Below, piece after piece: positions 20,382 to 33,980 of a DNA stretch of 60,449 nt. The stretch is from Sphingobacteriaceae bacterium (GTDB lineage Bacteria > Bacillota > Sulfobacillia > Thermaerobacterales > RSA17): positions 1-60,449 of the forward strand of contig DATGRI010000063.1 in the NCBI GenBank assembly GCA_035303785.1, given 5' to 3'. Under the pieces are notes generated by a model. It saw only the letters and a list, made by a program, of their open reading frames with translations. It had not been told where the DNA came from and searched no databases. How positions within the stretch are numbered: position 1 is the stretch's first letter; every line of letters begins with the position of its first letter. The position numbers were made by a program, and so were the translations under genes.

Positions 20382-21017
20382 TTAATTAGTCTCCTCCTTG
20401 ACCCCTTGCCGGTCCAACCGGTTCACGGCGTACTGCTGGGCTACGCCGAAGAGGTTCTGCACCACCCAGTAAAGGGCGACCCCGGCCGGGAAGCTCCTGC
20501 TGATCCAGGCGAAAAAGACGGGCATAACGTAAAGCATGATCTTCTGGGTCGGGTCGCCGGTGCTGGGCGTGGTGACGCGGGTCTGCCAGAAGGTGGTGAG
20601 CCCGGCCAGGATGGGCAGGATGAAGGGGTCGGGATTAGCCAGATTGCCGATCCACAAGAAGTCGGCCTGGGCGCCGAATTCCATCCGGTTGATGGTCTGG
20701 AAAAAGCCGAAGAGGATGGGCATCTGCACCAGGAGGGGCAGACAGCCCGACATGGGGTTGACCTTGTGCTTTTGCCACAACTCCATGATTTCCCGGTTGA
20801 GGCGCTCTTTGTCGTCCCCGTATTTCTTCTGCAGGCGCTCCATCTCCGGCTGGAGGGCCTGCATGCGGCGCATGCTGCGCATCTGGGTGATGGTTAAGGG
20901 CATCAGAACCAATCGGATGGCGACGGTGAGGATGATGATGGCCAAGCCGTAGTTGCCGGTGTAGTTATAGAGACTTTCCATGGCCGAAGCCAGGAATCCG
21001 ATGAACGCCTCCCACAA
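20382..21017 (-). CDS. yidC: Membrane protein insertase YidC/SpoIIIJ
   Basis: YidC inserts proteins into the membrane; its spore-former version also supports the SpoIIIA-SpoIIQ channel. The 211-residue product is the short Gram-positive form. It has hydrophobic segments at about 22-42, 90-115, 150-175 and 178-200, and the family regions MQALQPEMERLQKKY and VNPMSGCLPLLVQMPILFGF. It lacks the usual N-terminal lipoprotein signal Cys at this start. The start is TTG at 21015-21017, with GGGGAGGA 7 bases upstream. Confidence 0.94.
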   Translation of the reverse strand: MWEAFIGFLASAMESLYNYTGNYGLAIIILTVAIRLVLMPLTITQMRSMRRMQALQPEMERLQKKYGDDKERLNREIMELWQKHKVNPMSGCLPLLVQMPILFGFFQTINRMEFGAQADFLWIGNLANPDPFILPILAGLTTFWQTRVTTPSTGDPTQKIMLYVMPVFFAWISRSFPAGVALYWVVQNLFGVAQQYAVNRLDRQGVKEETN

Positions 21018-21092
21018 CGTAAGGTCCTCCCCTTTGCTGACCGCCGGGCCTCGCCTGCGCCCTGCTGCCCTGGACTGCCGGCTGGATGCCGG

Positions 21093-21302
21093 TCACGGCA
21101 CGGGATCGAAGCCGCCGGGATGGAAAGGATGGCAGCGCAAAATCCGGCGCACGGCCAGGAACGAACCATGCAATACGCCGTAGCGCTCCACGGCATCTAC
21201 GGCGTACTGGGAACAGGACGGGATGAAACGGCAGGTTGGGCCCTTCCAAGGCGAAATGGCTCGTTGATAAAAGCGTATGACGGCGATGAAAATTCTCTTC
21301 AT
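21093..21302 (-). CDS. yidD: Membrane protein insertion efficiency factor YidD
   Basis: The 69-residue product starts [21 protein letters not shown] and has [11 protein letters not shown] and [12 protein letters not shown], the complete YidD signature. YidD is a small membrane-associated protein that helps YidC-dependent insertion. The ATG at 21300-21302 overlaps the rnpA stop by one base (TGATG). It lies between rnpA and yidC as usual. Confidence 0.95.
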   Translation of the reverse strand: MKRIFIAVIRFYQRAISPWKGPTCRFIPSCSQYAVDAVERYGVLHGSFLAVRRILRCHPFHPGGFDPVP

Positions 21303-21688
21303 CACGGCCGGATCTCCTCGGACCGACCTCCATGCCCCGGCTCCCGGGGCGCCATCAGTCCCGCCCGGAGCAAGAGGTCATCTACGGCCCGGCAAATCTT
21401 CCGGAAATCGGCATCGACGGCCTTGCCGCGGACGACGAAGACCAGATGCAGACCACCCGGAATATCGTTCATGCGCCGGCGGAAGGCCTCCTTGAATAGG
21501 CGCCTCAGCCGGTTGCGCACCACCGCGCCGCCCAGCCGGCGCCCCGCTACCACGGCTGCCCGCGCCGGCCCGCCGCCGGCCACAGGGTGCCAGTACAGAA
21601 CTGCCAGAGGGCCCACCACCTTGCGGCCCGAGTTGAGGATCCTTTGGACCATGGAGCCGCGCAGGCGCCTATTCCGGGGTAAGGTCAT
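21302..21688 (-). CDS. rnpA: Ribonuclease P protein component
   Basis: RnpA is the protein partner of the RNase P ribozyme that trims tRNA 5' ends. From the ATG at 21686-21688 the product has 128 residues, begins [18 protein letters not shown] and carries the RNR signature region [19 protein letters not shown]. The longer open frame upstream reads into the rpmH trailer and is not used. The C-terminal tail after about residue 110 is charged and poorly conserved. Confidence 0.95.
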   Translation of the reverse strand: MTLPRNRRLRGSMVQRILNSGRKVVGPLAVLYWHPVAGGGPARAAVVAGRRLGGAVVRNRLRRLFKEAFRRRMNDIPGGLHLVFVVRGKAVDADFRKICRAVDDLLLRAGLMAPREPGHGGRSEEIRP

Positions 21689-21731
21689 TTCCAGCCCCCG
21701 TTTGATGCAGTGGGGAAACGGGCGACAATGG

Positions 21732-21760
21732 GGAAACCCGCCCACAGGCGGCGGGTTTCC
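21732..21760 (-). terminator. Perfect hairpin between rpmH and rnpA
   Basis: Arms at 21732-21742 and 21750-21760 form an 11-bp perfect stem with a 7-base loop. It begins at the last base of the rpmH stop codon on the minus strand. There is no T-run, so it may act as a partial terminator or RNA-processing site that lowers rnpA expression relative to rpmH. Confidence 0.5.
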
Positions 21761-21894
21761 TATACGGTTAGACGATGTCGCCCCTTCAGTCGACGGTTCT
21801 TCAGAACCCGCCGGCCCCCGGGCGTTGACATGCGGGCACGGAACCCGTGCTTACGCATGCGGCGCCGAACCTTGGGCTGCCAAGTGCGCTTCAT
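21760..21894 (-). CDS. rpmH: 50S ribosomal protein L34
   Basis: This short gene encodes 44 residues, [20 protein letters not shown] followed by [20 protein letters not shown] and RLTV. That is the full L34 pattern, with the family start KRTWQPKxRRRxRxHGFRxRM. GGAGG lies 7 bases before the ATG at 21892-21894. It is the first gene of the rpmH-rnpA-yidD-yidC-jag unit and has a near-perfect promoter at 22009-22038. Confidence 0.97.
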   Translation of the reverse strand: MKRTWQPKVRRRMRKHGFRARMSTPGGRRVLKNRRLKGRHRLTV

Positions 21895-22008
21895 GACTAC
21901 GCCTCCTGATCCGACTGGAGCGGCTGTGCCGGCCAAAAAAAAATGGTCGCCGCCCGCGAAAAACTTTTACACATCAAAATCCATGAAAATTGGCGTAGAT
22001 ACGGGAAA

Positions 22009-22038
22009 ATTATAGGAGTGACGGGGTTGGCCTGTCAA
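22009..22038 (-). promoter_or_regulatory. Consensus promoter of rpmH
   Basis: On the minus strand TTGACA (22033-22038), an 18-base spacer and TATAAT (22009-22014) form a perfect sigma-A match about 115 bases upstream of rpmH. Confidence 0.75.
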
Positions 22039-22324
22039 GGAAGCCCAGAGTGGCCCCATTTCAGCCATTGATTGTCGTCAAAGCCATTTGCTATCATATC
22101 GTCACGCTTGTCAACCGCCGGTCCGGGCGCCGGAAAGCCCTGTGTAGCAAGGTTTTATTCACATTTGTGGATAACTTGTGTACAACGTTTTCGTTTTATG
22201 CACTTGACATTACAATTCACCCGCTGAAGGCAGGACCCGGCGCCGGTTGTTGATTACAACCCTTCCTGGCGGGTTACCGGTTACCATAACAAGTTCCTAG
22301 GTCAGACGCCTTTTTCGGCAGCAT

Positions 22325-22353
22325 TTAACCCAGATTTCCTGGGGTTTCATAAT
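22325..22353 (+). promoter_or_regulatory. Possible dnaA promoter
   Basis: TTAACC (22325-22330), a 17-base spacer and CATAAT (22348-22353) precede dnaA by about 90 bases. DnaA boxes at 22388-22407 lie just downstream of the expected start site, which would allow DnaA to repress its own gene. Confidence 0.45.
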
Positions 22354-22445
22354 TTTCGGGCCAAACAACAGAAATCCACAGCCTTTCTGTGGACAACTTG
22401 TGTGTAACCCCGCCATCACTCGAGCTTCGGGGGGCAAAAACCAGA

Positions 22446-23819
22446 ATGTCGGTGGCAAATTTGCATGAGATTTGGTCGGACACCCTCCGGGTGTTGTCGG
22501 AGGATCTTCCCCATCCCAGCGCGTCGGTTTGGTTGAAGCAGACGGTACCTTTGCAAATCCAGGACGGCGCCCTCATCGTGGCCGTACCCAACCGCTTCGT
22601 GGGCGAGTGGGTTGAGGATCGACTGGGGGAGCCCCTCCGCCGCGCTTTGCACTCCACCTTGGCTGCTCCGGTTGACTTGAAGTTTGTGATCAATGAAAGG
22701 GCCGTCGCCCAGGTCGATGACCCGGAAGATGACGGGGACAACGGCTACAAGGGCTCGGGTGCCGGCCGGGATCCGGGAATCAACGATGCCGGCCAGCCTT
22801 TGAACCCCAAGTACACTTTCGAAACTTTCGTGCCCGGCAGCGGCAACCGCCTGGCCCACGCCGCAGCCCTGGCGGTGGCCGAGGCCCCGGCCCGGGCCTA
22901 CAACCCTTTATTTCTGTACGGGGGCGTGGGCCTGGGCAAGACCCACCTCATGCAGGCCATTGCCCACCATGTGCTCAAGCACAACACGGGCCGCCGGGTG
23001 GTGTACGTATCCTCCGAGCGGTTCACCAACGAGATGATCAATTCCATCCGGGACGGCAACACCGCCAGTTTCCGCAACCGTTTCCGCAGTGTGGACGTCC
23101 TCCTGGTGGATGACATTCAGTTTTTGGCCGGCAAGGAAAGCACCCAAGAGGAGTTTTTCCACACTTTCAACGCCCTGCACGAGGCCAACCGGCAGATCGT
23201 CATCTCCAGCGACCGCCCGCCCAAGGAGATCCCCACCTTGGAGGAGCGGCTCCGCTCCCGCTTCGAATGGGGCCTCATCTCCGACATCCAGCCGCCGGAC
23301 CTGGAGACGCGCATCGCCATCCTGCGCAAAAAGGCCCAGTTGGAAAACCTCCATGTGCCCGATGACGTCACCCGCTATATCGCGGAGAACATCACTTCCA
23401 ACATCCGGGAGCTGGAAGGGGCGCTGATCCGGCTGGTGGCCATCGCCGCCCTGGAGCGGCGCAGCATCGACCTGAACATGGCCATCGAAACGCTGCAGCA
23501 CGTCATCCTGCCTTCCCGGAAGACCCCCACGTCCCTGGTCACCATCATGGAAGCGGTGGCCCAGCACTACGGGCTGCAGGTGGATGATCTGCGGGTGCGG
23601 AAGCGCACCCGGGCCTTGGCCTTCCCCCGACAGGTGGCCATGTACCTTTGCCGGGAGTTGACCGAAGCCTCGCTGCCCCAGATCGGGGAGGAGTTCGGCG
23701 GCAGGGATCACACTACGGTGCTTCATGCCTGCGAGAAGATCGCCCGGGAAGAGAAAGAAAATCCCGAACTGGCCGCCACCTTGTCGGCCCTGCGGGCCAA
23801 CATTCAGAGGCTGGTCTAA
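22446..23819 (+). CDS. dnaA: Chromosomal replication initiator DnaA
   Basis: DnaA binds DnaA boxes and melts the origin. From the ATG at 22446-22448 the product has 457 residues: domain I (about 1-85), an acidic Gly-rich linker (about 90-118), the AAA+ domain starting PKYTFETFVPGSGNRLAHAA with Walker A GGVGLGKTH at 159-167 and Walker B LLVDDIQFLAG, and the DNA-binding domain ending with the signature GGRDHTTVLHACEKI. A longer open frame begins in the DnaA-box region and is unlikely to be used. Confidence 0.97.
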   Translation: MSVANLHEIWSDTLRVLSEDLPHPSASVWLKQTVPLQIQDGALIVAVPNRFVGEWVEDRLGEPLRRALHSTLAAPVDLKFVINERAVAQVDDPEDDGDNGYKGSGAGRDPGINDAGQPLNPKYTFETFVPGSGNRLAHAAALAVAEAPARAYNPLFLYGGVGLGKTHLMQAIAHHVLKHNTGRRVVYVSSERFTNEMINSIRDGNTASFRNRFRSVDVLLVDDIQFLAGKESTQEEFFHTFNALHEANRQIVISSDRPPKEIPTLEERLRSRFEWGLISDIQPPDLETRIAILRKKAQLENLHVPDDVTRYIAENITSNIRELEGALIRLVAIAALERRSIDLNMAIETLQHVILPSRKTPTSLVTIMEAVAQHYGLQVDDLRVRKRTRALAFPRQVAMYLCRELTEASLPQIGEEFGGRDHTTVLHACEKIAREEKENPELAATLSALRANIQRLV

Positions 23820-24085
23820 AGGGACCGGCCCTTCACCGTGGAAAACTGTTTGACAACCCTGTAGAAAAGGCTGTGGAAAACCGGGCCCTGGGTCCCCATT
23901 GTGGGCAAAGTAGGGAAAAGGCGCCGACTTAGGCACAAGGTTTGCACAGGGCCAAATCCTCATGCCGCAAGGCTTTGCGGGGGTTATCCGCACAATCCAC
24001 AGGCCCTACTAATACTACGAATTGAGAAATTATTTGATCAGCAAGAAATAGGGGCCTGTGGACATAGGGAGGGTCATGGAAACCC
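23820..24085. other. oriC: oriC part 2: dnaA-dnaN unwinding region with DnaA-trio-like element
   Basis: This intergenic region holds near-match DnaA boxes at 23872-23880 (inverted, one mismatch) and 23984-23992 (one mismatch), and an ATCCACA half box ending at 24001. The latter is followed by a short GC run and then CTA CTA ATA CTA CGA ATT (24006-24023) leading into an A+T-rich stretch to about 24050. The same order of box, GGCC spacer, CTA triplets and A+T-rich DNA forms the basal unwinding element between dnaA and dnaN in Bacillus subtilis. This is therefore the likely site of strand opening. Confidence 0.8.
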
Positions 24086-25192
24086 ATGCATGTTCAGGTG
24101 GAGCAAGGCCAGCTGCAGCAGGCGCTGCAAAAGGTCACCCGGGCCGTATCGGTGCGCACGACGCTGCCGGTGCTGTCGGGCGTGCTGCTGGAAGTGACTG
24201 CCGACGGCCTGCGCTTGACGGCTTACGATCTGGAAGTGGCCATCCAGACGACCATTCCGGCCCAGGTGCAGGAGCCGGGCAGGACCGTTCTGCCGGCCCG
24301 CTACCTGCACGAAGTAGTCCGCCGCATCCCGCCGGGCCTGATAACCCTGCGCCTGGAGCCCGAGAGCCTGCGCACCACCATCACTTGGGGACGATCCAAG
24401 TACGACATCCACGGCTTGCCGCCGGAACAGTTCCCTCCCTTGGGGTCGTTCAACGAAGCCACCTTGGAGATCGCCGGCGATCTGCTGCACACCATTTTCA
24501 GCCAGACGGGCTTCGCCGTGGCTACCGAGGAGACGCGGCCGGCCCTCATGGGCGTTCATGTGAACATCAACAACGGCACCGCCCGGGCCATCGCCACCGA
24601 CGGCTTCCGGGTGGCGGTCAGGGAGACGGAACTGGCGGGATCCGGGCAGGCCGACTTCATCCTGCCGGGGCGCAGCCTCCAGGAAATCAGCCGCCTGCTG
24701 CCCCAGGAGGGCGGCGAGCCCGTGGTTGTCCGCACGGTGGACAACCAGGCGGAGTTCGCCATCGGCGATACCCGGGTCATTTCCCGCTTGATCGAGGGCC
24801 CTTATCCCAACGTGCTGGAACTGCTGCCCACAGAATACCGGCAGACGGCAGTGGTGGACCGCCTGGCCTTGGAGGCTGCCTTGGAACGGGCTTCCTTGCT
24901 GGCCGACGGCCGGTCTTCGGCCCGCTGGCTGGTGGTGTTGACCTTGGCCGACGACCTGCTCACCATAACGGCCGACGATCCCGAAGTGGGCCAGGCTTAC
25001 GAGGAAATCAGCGCCCAGTTGGACGGCGAGGGCATCCGCATCGGCTTCAACGCCCGCTACCTGTTGGAAGGCCTCCGGCATATGGAGGACGACCAGGTGG
25101 AATTGTCCTTCATCGATCCCGTTAAAGCGGTACGGATACGGGGTGTGGGCGCTGACGCCTATCAATACGTGGTCTTCCCCGTGCGGCTGTGA
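24086..25192 (+). CDS. dnaN: DNA polymerase III beta sliding clamp
   Basis: The clamp tethers polymerase to DNA. The 368-residue product has the three-domain beta fold: MHVQVEQGQLQQALQKVTRA at the start, RTTLPVLSGVLLEVTADGLRLTAYDLEV in domain I, and the typical C-terminal hydrophobic pocket end with YQYVVFPVRL. GGGAGGG lies about 12 bases before the ATG. Its stop overlaps the GTG of the S4-domain gene (GTGA), so the two are coupled. Confidence 0.97.
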   Translation: MHVQVEQGQLQQALQKVTRAVSVRTTLPVLSGVLLEVTADGLRLTAYDLEVAIQTTIPAQVQEPGRTVLPARYLHEVVRRIPPGLITLRLEPESLRTTITWGRSKYDIHGLPPEQFPPLGSFNEATLEIAGDLLHTIFSQTGFAVATEETRPALMGVHVNINNGTARAIATDGFRVAVRETELAGSGQADFILPGRSLQEISRLLPQEGGEPVVVRTVDNQAEFAIGDTRVISRLIEGPYPNVLELLPTEYRQTAVVDRLALEAALERASLLADGRSSARWLVVLTLADDLLTITADDPEVGQAYEEISAQLDGEGIRIGFNARYLLEGLRHMEDDQVELSFIDPVKAVRIRGVGADAYQYVVFPVRL

Positions 25193-25413
25193 CACCCCGG
25201 CCCATAGCCGTGGAGCGGCTGCCCATAAAGTTGAGCGCCTTTCTAAAGCTGGCCGGAGTGGTGGGAACGGGCGGCGAGGCGGGCCTGCTGGTGGCCGAAG
25301 GCGCCGTCCTGGTCAACGGCACCCCCGAATACCGGCGGGGGCGAGGCCTCCAAGCCGGCGATGTGGTGACGGTGGCGGACCGGGGCCGGTGGCTGGTAGT
25401 GCCTGCGGGATGA
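25189..25413 (+). CDS. yaaA: S4-domain RNA-binding protein YaaA
   Basis: The 74-residue product is almost entirely an S4 domain: IKLSAFLKLAGVVGTGGEAG, then VLVNGTPEYRRGRGLQAGDVV, matching the YaaA (RlbA) family that lies between dnaN and recF in Bacillota. It is thought to act in ribosome assembly. Translation starts at GTG 25189, overlapping the dnaN stop by 4 bases. Confidence 0.93.
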   Translation: MTPRPIAVERLPIKLSAFLKLAGVVGTGGEAGLLVAEGAVLVNGTPEYRRGRGLQAGDVVTVADRGRWLVVPAG

Positions 25414-25423
25414 TAGGTTCGCC

Positions 25424-26566
25424 ATGCGCATCCACCGCCTGGAGATAGAAGATTTTCGCAACTACCGCCAAGCCCGGCTGACCCTGCCTGCGGGCTTGGT
25501 GCTCATTGTGGGTCCCAACGGGGCCGGCAAGACCAATTTGATGGAAGCCGTGGGACTGGCGGCCACGGGCCGCTCGCCCCGGGGCGCCGCCGACGGCGAC
25601 TTGATCCGGCACGGGGCCGGGCGCTGCCGGGTCCGGGTGGAGGCCCGCCACCGGCGGGGCGCCATAGAAGTTGAAGCCGTCATAGCGGCGCCCGGCACCA
25701 AGCGCCTGCTCCTCAACGGCCGCCCCGTACGACGGCGCAGCGATCTGCTGGGCCATTTGCCTCTGGTAACTTTCTTCCCCGACGATCTGGCCCTGGTGAA
25801 GGGAACCCCCAGCCTCCGGCGCCGCTTTTTGGACTTGCTCATTTCCCAATGCCGGCCCCGGCACGCCGCCGAAGTGCAGCAGTACGCATCGGTGCTGCGG
25901 CAACGGAACAGCCTCCTGGGGGACATTCGCCGGGGCAGTGCTAGCAAGGAATTGGCCGACCTGTTTGACGAACAACTGGTGCGGGCCGGTGTGTCCATCA
26001 TCGCCCGGCGGCTGCACTTCGTGAAGGAGTTGGAAAAGGTCGGGGCTCCCATCCAGGAGGCCGTGGGCGAGGAAAAACTGGGGCTGGCCTACTCCTTGGC
26101 CGGCAGGGAACCCCGCACCTTGGAAACCGTCGACCTGCCGGCGGAGGACCAACTGGCGGGATGGGCCCAAGAGCAGATCGAGCACCTGCGGCAGGAAGAA
26201 ATCCGGCGGGGCTACACCCTTTGGGGTCCCCACCGGGATGACCTGGTCATCCGGCTGGACGGGCGGGACGCCCGCATGTACGCCTCCCAAGGCCAGCAAC
26301 GCACCGTGGTCCTGGCCTTGAAGATGAGCGAGATCCGGCTGCTGACCGGGTTGCACGGGGAGACGCCCCTGGTAATCCTGGATGACGTGCTGTCGGAATT
26401 GGATCAGCGGCGCACCGACGCTTTGCTGCACCATCTAGCCCAGGTGGAGCAAGTGTTCTTAACAGCCACCCGGCAGCCCGACGGGGTGGCCGCCGGTGCC
26501 GCCGTGCTGGCTGTGGCCGGCGGGCAGGTGCTGCAGGGTATCAACGGAACTGGGAGCAATCACTGA
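25424..26566 (+). CDS. recF: DNA replication and repair protein RecF
   Basis: RecF is an SMC-like ATPase of the RecFOR pathway that loads RecA at gaps. The 380-residue product begins MRIHRLEIEDFRNYRQARLT, has Walker A GPNGAGKTN at residues 30-38, YASQGQQRTVVLALKM (the ABC signature region) and Walker B VILDDVLSELDQRR. It is part of the dnaN-yaaA-recF unit and is 10 bases from yaaA. RecR, a partner, is encoded at 56948. Confidence 0.96.
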   Translation: MRIHRLEIEDFRNYRQARLTLPAGLVLIVGPNGAGKTNLMEAVGLAATGRSPRGAADGDLIRHGAGRCRVRVEARHRRGAIEVEAVIAAPGTKRLLLNGRPVRRRSDLLGHLPLVTFFPDDLALVKGTPSLRRRFLDLLISQCRPRHAAEVQQYASVLRQRNSLLGDIRRGSASKELADLFDEQLVRAGVSIIARRLHFVKELEKVGAPIQEAVGEEKLGLAYSLAGREPRTLETVDLPAEDQLAGWAQEQIEHLRQEEIRRGYTLWGPHRDDLVIRLDGRDARMYASQGQQRTVVLALKMSEIRLLTGLHGETPLVILDDVLSELDQRRTDALLHHLAQVEQVFLTATRQPDGVAAGAAVLAVAGGQVLQGINGTGSNH

Positions 26567-26568
26567 CC

Positions 26569-29407
<2,839 letters not shown>

Positions 29408-29437
29408 CGGGCATATGGGGATAGGGATTTCCACAGC

Positions 29438-29511
29438 TGTGGATAAAGTTCCCCAAAACCTTGTGCCACAACGGTTTCCAGACCCTTGGGTTATGCACAT
29501 CATGTGGATAA
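29438..29511. promoter_or_regulatory. Three perfect DnaA boxes between gyrB and gyrA
   Basis: TGTGGATAA occurs at 29438-29446, TTATGCACA at 29491-29499 and TGTGGATAA at 29503-29511. All three match TTATnCACA on one strand or the other. They lie in the short gap before gyrA, about 5.5 kb from the dnaA-dnaN unwinding region. Confidence 0.8.
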
Positions 29512-29544
29512 GTGTGGGCCCGGCGGGATTGCCCGGGAAGGGTG

Positions 29545-31986
<2,442 letters not shown>

Positions 31987-31988
31987 TC

Positions 31989-32483
31989 ATGACCGGCAAG
32001 GCTGGGTACGAAGCAGGCGGGGCCGGCGAGCCGACGGCAGCGGGCTTCCGCTTGTTTGCCCATACGGCCGATGCGGGCATCGAAGCGTGGGGCCGGGACC
32101 CGGCCACGGCCTTCGCCGGGGCCGCCCAGGCCCTGTTCACCATGATCTGCCCGCCGGAAAGCGTGGAAGGGCGGCGGCAGTGGCCGGTGGAGGCCCGGGC
32201 GCCGGCGCCGGACCTGCTGCTGGTGGATTATTTGGAAGAAATCATCTACCTCCATGAAGTAGAAGGGGCTGTGTTCCGGGAGGCCCGGATCGACCAAATG
32301 GGCCGGGAGCCTGCCGGCCCCGGCGGCCGGGCGGCCTGGTTTCTCCGGGGCGTGCTGGTGGGCGAGCCGGTGGACAAGAACCGGCACGTCATCCACGGCC
32401 ATGTCAAGGCCGTGACCCTGCACGATTTGCTGGTGGAGGAAAGGCCCGCCGGCTGGTACTTGCGGGTTATTGTCGACCTTTGA
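31989..32483 (+). CDS. Archease (RtcB activation factor)
   Basis: The product (164 residues) has the archease pattern: FRLFAHTADAGIEAWGRDPATAFAGAAQALFTMI near residues 20-53, LLVDYLEEIIYLHEVEG, and the end VKAVTLHDLLVEERPAGWYLRVIVDL. The Asp in HTADAG is the usual metal-binding residue. Archease speeds guanylylation of RtcB, which is encoded just downstream. The ATG at 31989 is preferred; a GTG at 31983 overlapping the gyrA stop is possible. Confidence 0.92.
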   Translation: MTGKAGYEAGGAGEPTAAGFRLFAHTADAGIEAWGRDPATAFAGAAQALFTMICPPESVEGRRQWPVEARAPAPDLLLVDYLEEIIYLHEVEGAVFREARIDQMGREPAGPGGRAAWFLRGVLVGEPVDKNRHVIHGHVKAVTLHDLLVEERPAGWYLRVIVDL

Positions 32484-32499
32484 GAAAGAGGGGCTGAAA

Positions 32500-33954
32500 G
32501 TGGCGCAAGGGTGGAGCGGTCCCCTGGAGCGGGTGGACGAGTTTCGCTGGCGCATTCCCCGCAGCTACAAGCAGGGCATGAGGACCGACGGCTTGGTCTA
32601 TGCCGATGACACATTGCTGGCGGGGATTCGTGCCGATCAGGCCTTGGAGCAGGTGGCCAACGTGGCCTTCCTGCCGGGCATTGTGGGCTCCTCCCTGGCC
32701 ATGCCCGACATCCACTGGGGCTATGGCTTCCCCGTGGGCGGTGTAGCCGCCGTGGATGCCCGCACCGGGGTCATCTCCCCGGGGGGCATCGGCTTCGACT
32801 GCAATTGCGGCATCCGCCTCATTACTTCCCAATTGACCGAAGAGAAGGTGCGGGAACGGCTCCGCCCTCTGATGGACGCCATCGCCGCCCATGTGCCCAC
32901 CGGTGTAGGCTCCGAGGGGCGGCTGAATCTGTCCGATAAGGATTTGGACGGGGTGCTGAAGGACGGCATGGCCTGGACGGTGGCCGCCGGCCTGGGCTGG
33001 GAGGAAGACCTGCAGCGGGCCGAAGAGGGGGGCCGCATGCCGGGAGCCGACCCCAAGGCCTTGAGCCGCAAGGCCCGGGAGCGGGGTCGCCGGCAATTGG
33101 GCACCTTGGGCTCGGGCAATCACTTTGTCGAAGTGGGCGTGGTGCGCCAGGTTTACGACCAGGAGGCCGCCGAGGCCTTCGGCCTGCGGGAAGGCCTGGT
33201 CACCGTGATGATCCACTCGGGCTCCCGGGGCCTGGGCCATCAGGTGGCCACCGATGCCATCAAGACCGCCGAACAAGTTTCCTACCGGGAAGGCTACGAT
33301 TTGCCCGACCGGCAACTGGCCTGCACCCCCATCGAAAGCCCCGAGGGGCGGCAGTACCGGGCGGCCCTGGCGGCGGCGTCCAATTTCGCCTGGGCCAACC
33401 GCCAGGCCATGACCCACTGGGTGCGGCAAGCCTTCGGGCAGGTTTTCCGCAGCGACCCGCGGGACTTGGGCCTCCATTTGGTGTACGACCACGCCCACAA
33501 CATCGCCAAGCTGGAGGAGCACCAGGTGGGGTCCGTGCGCCGGCGGGTGCTGGTCCACCGGAAGGGCGCCTGCCGCGCCTTTCCCGCCGGGCATCCCGAT
33601 GTACCTGCCCCGTACCGGGCCTTCGGCCATCCGGTGCTGGTGCCCGGCGATATGGGGCGCACCTCCTTTGTACTGGTTGGCACGCAAAAGGCCATGCAAG
33701 AGACCTTCGGCTCCGTCTGCCACGGCGCCGGCCGGCAGATGAGCCGCACCGAGGCCCGCCGCCGGGTGGACCTGGTGGAGCTGCGCCACCGGCTGAAGGC
33801 CGAGGGCATCGACGTGCGGGGCGTGGACCGGGGCATGCTGGAGGAGGCGCCCGAAGCCTATAAAGACGTGAACCAAGTGGTGAATGTGGTTTGCAGCGCC
33901 GGGCTGGCCCGGCGGGTCGCCCGGCTGGAGCCCATGGGCGTGTTGAAAGGCTAG
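32500..33954 (+). CDS. rtcB: RNA-splicing ligase RtcB
   Basis: RtcB joins RNA 2',3'-cyclic phosphate or 3'-phosphate ends to 5'-OH ends using GTP and Mn2+. The 484-residue product contains PDIHWGYGFPVGGVAA, GGIGFDCNCGIRL (the Cys and Asp metal site), LGSGNHFVEV, IHSGSRGLGHQ and CHGAGRQMSR, where the His accepts GMP. All hallmarks are present. The GTG at 32500 is chosen because AGAGGGG lies 6 bases upstream. With the adjacent archease it forms a complete RNA repair or ligation pair. Confidence 0.96.
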   Translation: MAQGWSGPLERVDEFRWRIPRSYKQGMRTDGLVYADDTLLAGIRADQALEQVANVAFLPGIVGSSLAMPDIHWGYGFPVGGVAAVDARTGVISPGGIGFDCNCGIRLITSQLTEEKVRERLRPLMDAIAAHVPTGVGSEGRLNLSDKDLDGVLKDGMAWTVAAGLGWEEDLQRAEEGGRMPGADPKALSRKARERGRRQLGTLGSGNHFVEVGVVRQVYDQEAAEAFGLREGLVTVMIHSGSRGLGHQVATDAIKTAEQVSYREGYDLPDRQLACTPIESPEGRQYRAALAAASNFAWANRQAMTHWVRQAFGQVFRSDPRDLGLHLVYDHAHNIAKLEEHQVGSVRRRVLVHRKGACRAFPAGHPDVPAPYRAFGHPVLVPGDMGRTSFVLVGTQKAMQETFGSVCHGAGRQMSRTEARRRVDLVELRHRLKAEGIDVRGVDRGMLEEAPEAYKDVNQVVNVVCSAGLARRVARLEPMGVLKG

Positions 33955-33980
33955 CAGCAAAGCCTTGAGGAGGTATGGGG

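Larger units (their letters stand above)
21895..22445. other. oriC part 1: DnaA box cluster upstream of dnaA
   Basis: This gene-free stretch lies between the divergent rpmH and dnaA genes and is clearly richer in A+T than its surroundings. It holds two perfect DnaA boxes, TTATTCACA at 22155-22163 and, inverted, TGTGGATAA at 22166-22174. One-mismatch boxes follow at 22177-22185, 22388-22396 and 22399-22407. The first three start 11 bases apart, as do the last two. The 20-base module 22166-22185 is repeated with three changes at 22388-22407. It also carries promoters for both flanking genes. By its position it is the upstream half of a bipartite origin. Confidence 0.85.

Noticed and set aside
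32467-33960. Minus-strand open frame antisense to rtcB
   Set aside because: Complementary to an intact rtcB, with no recognisable domains.
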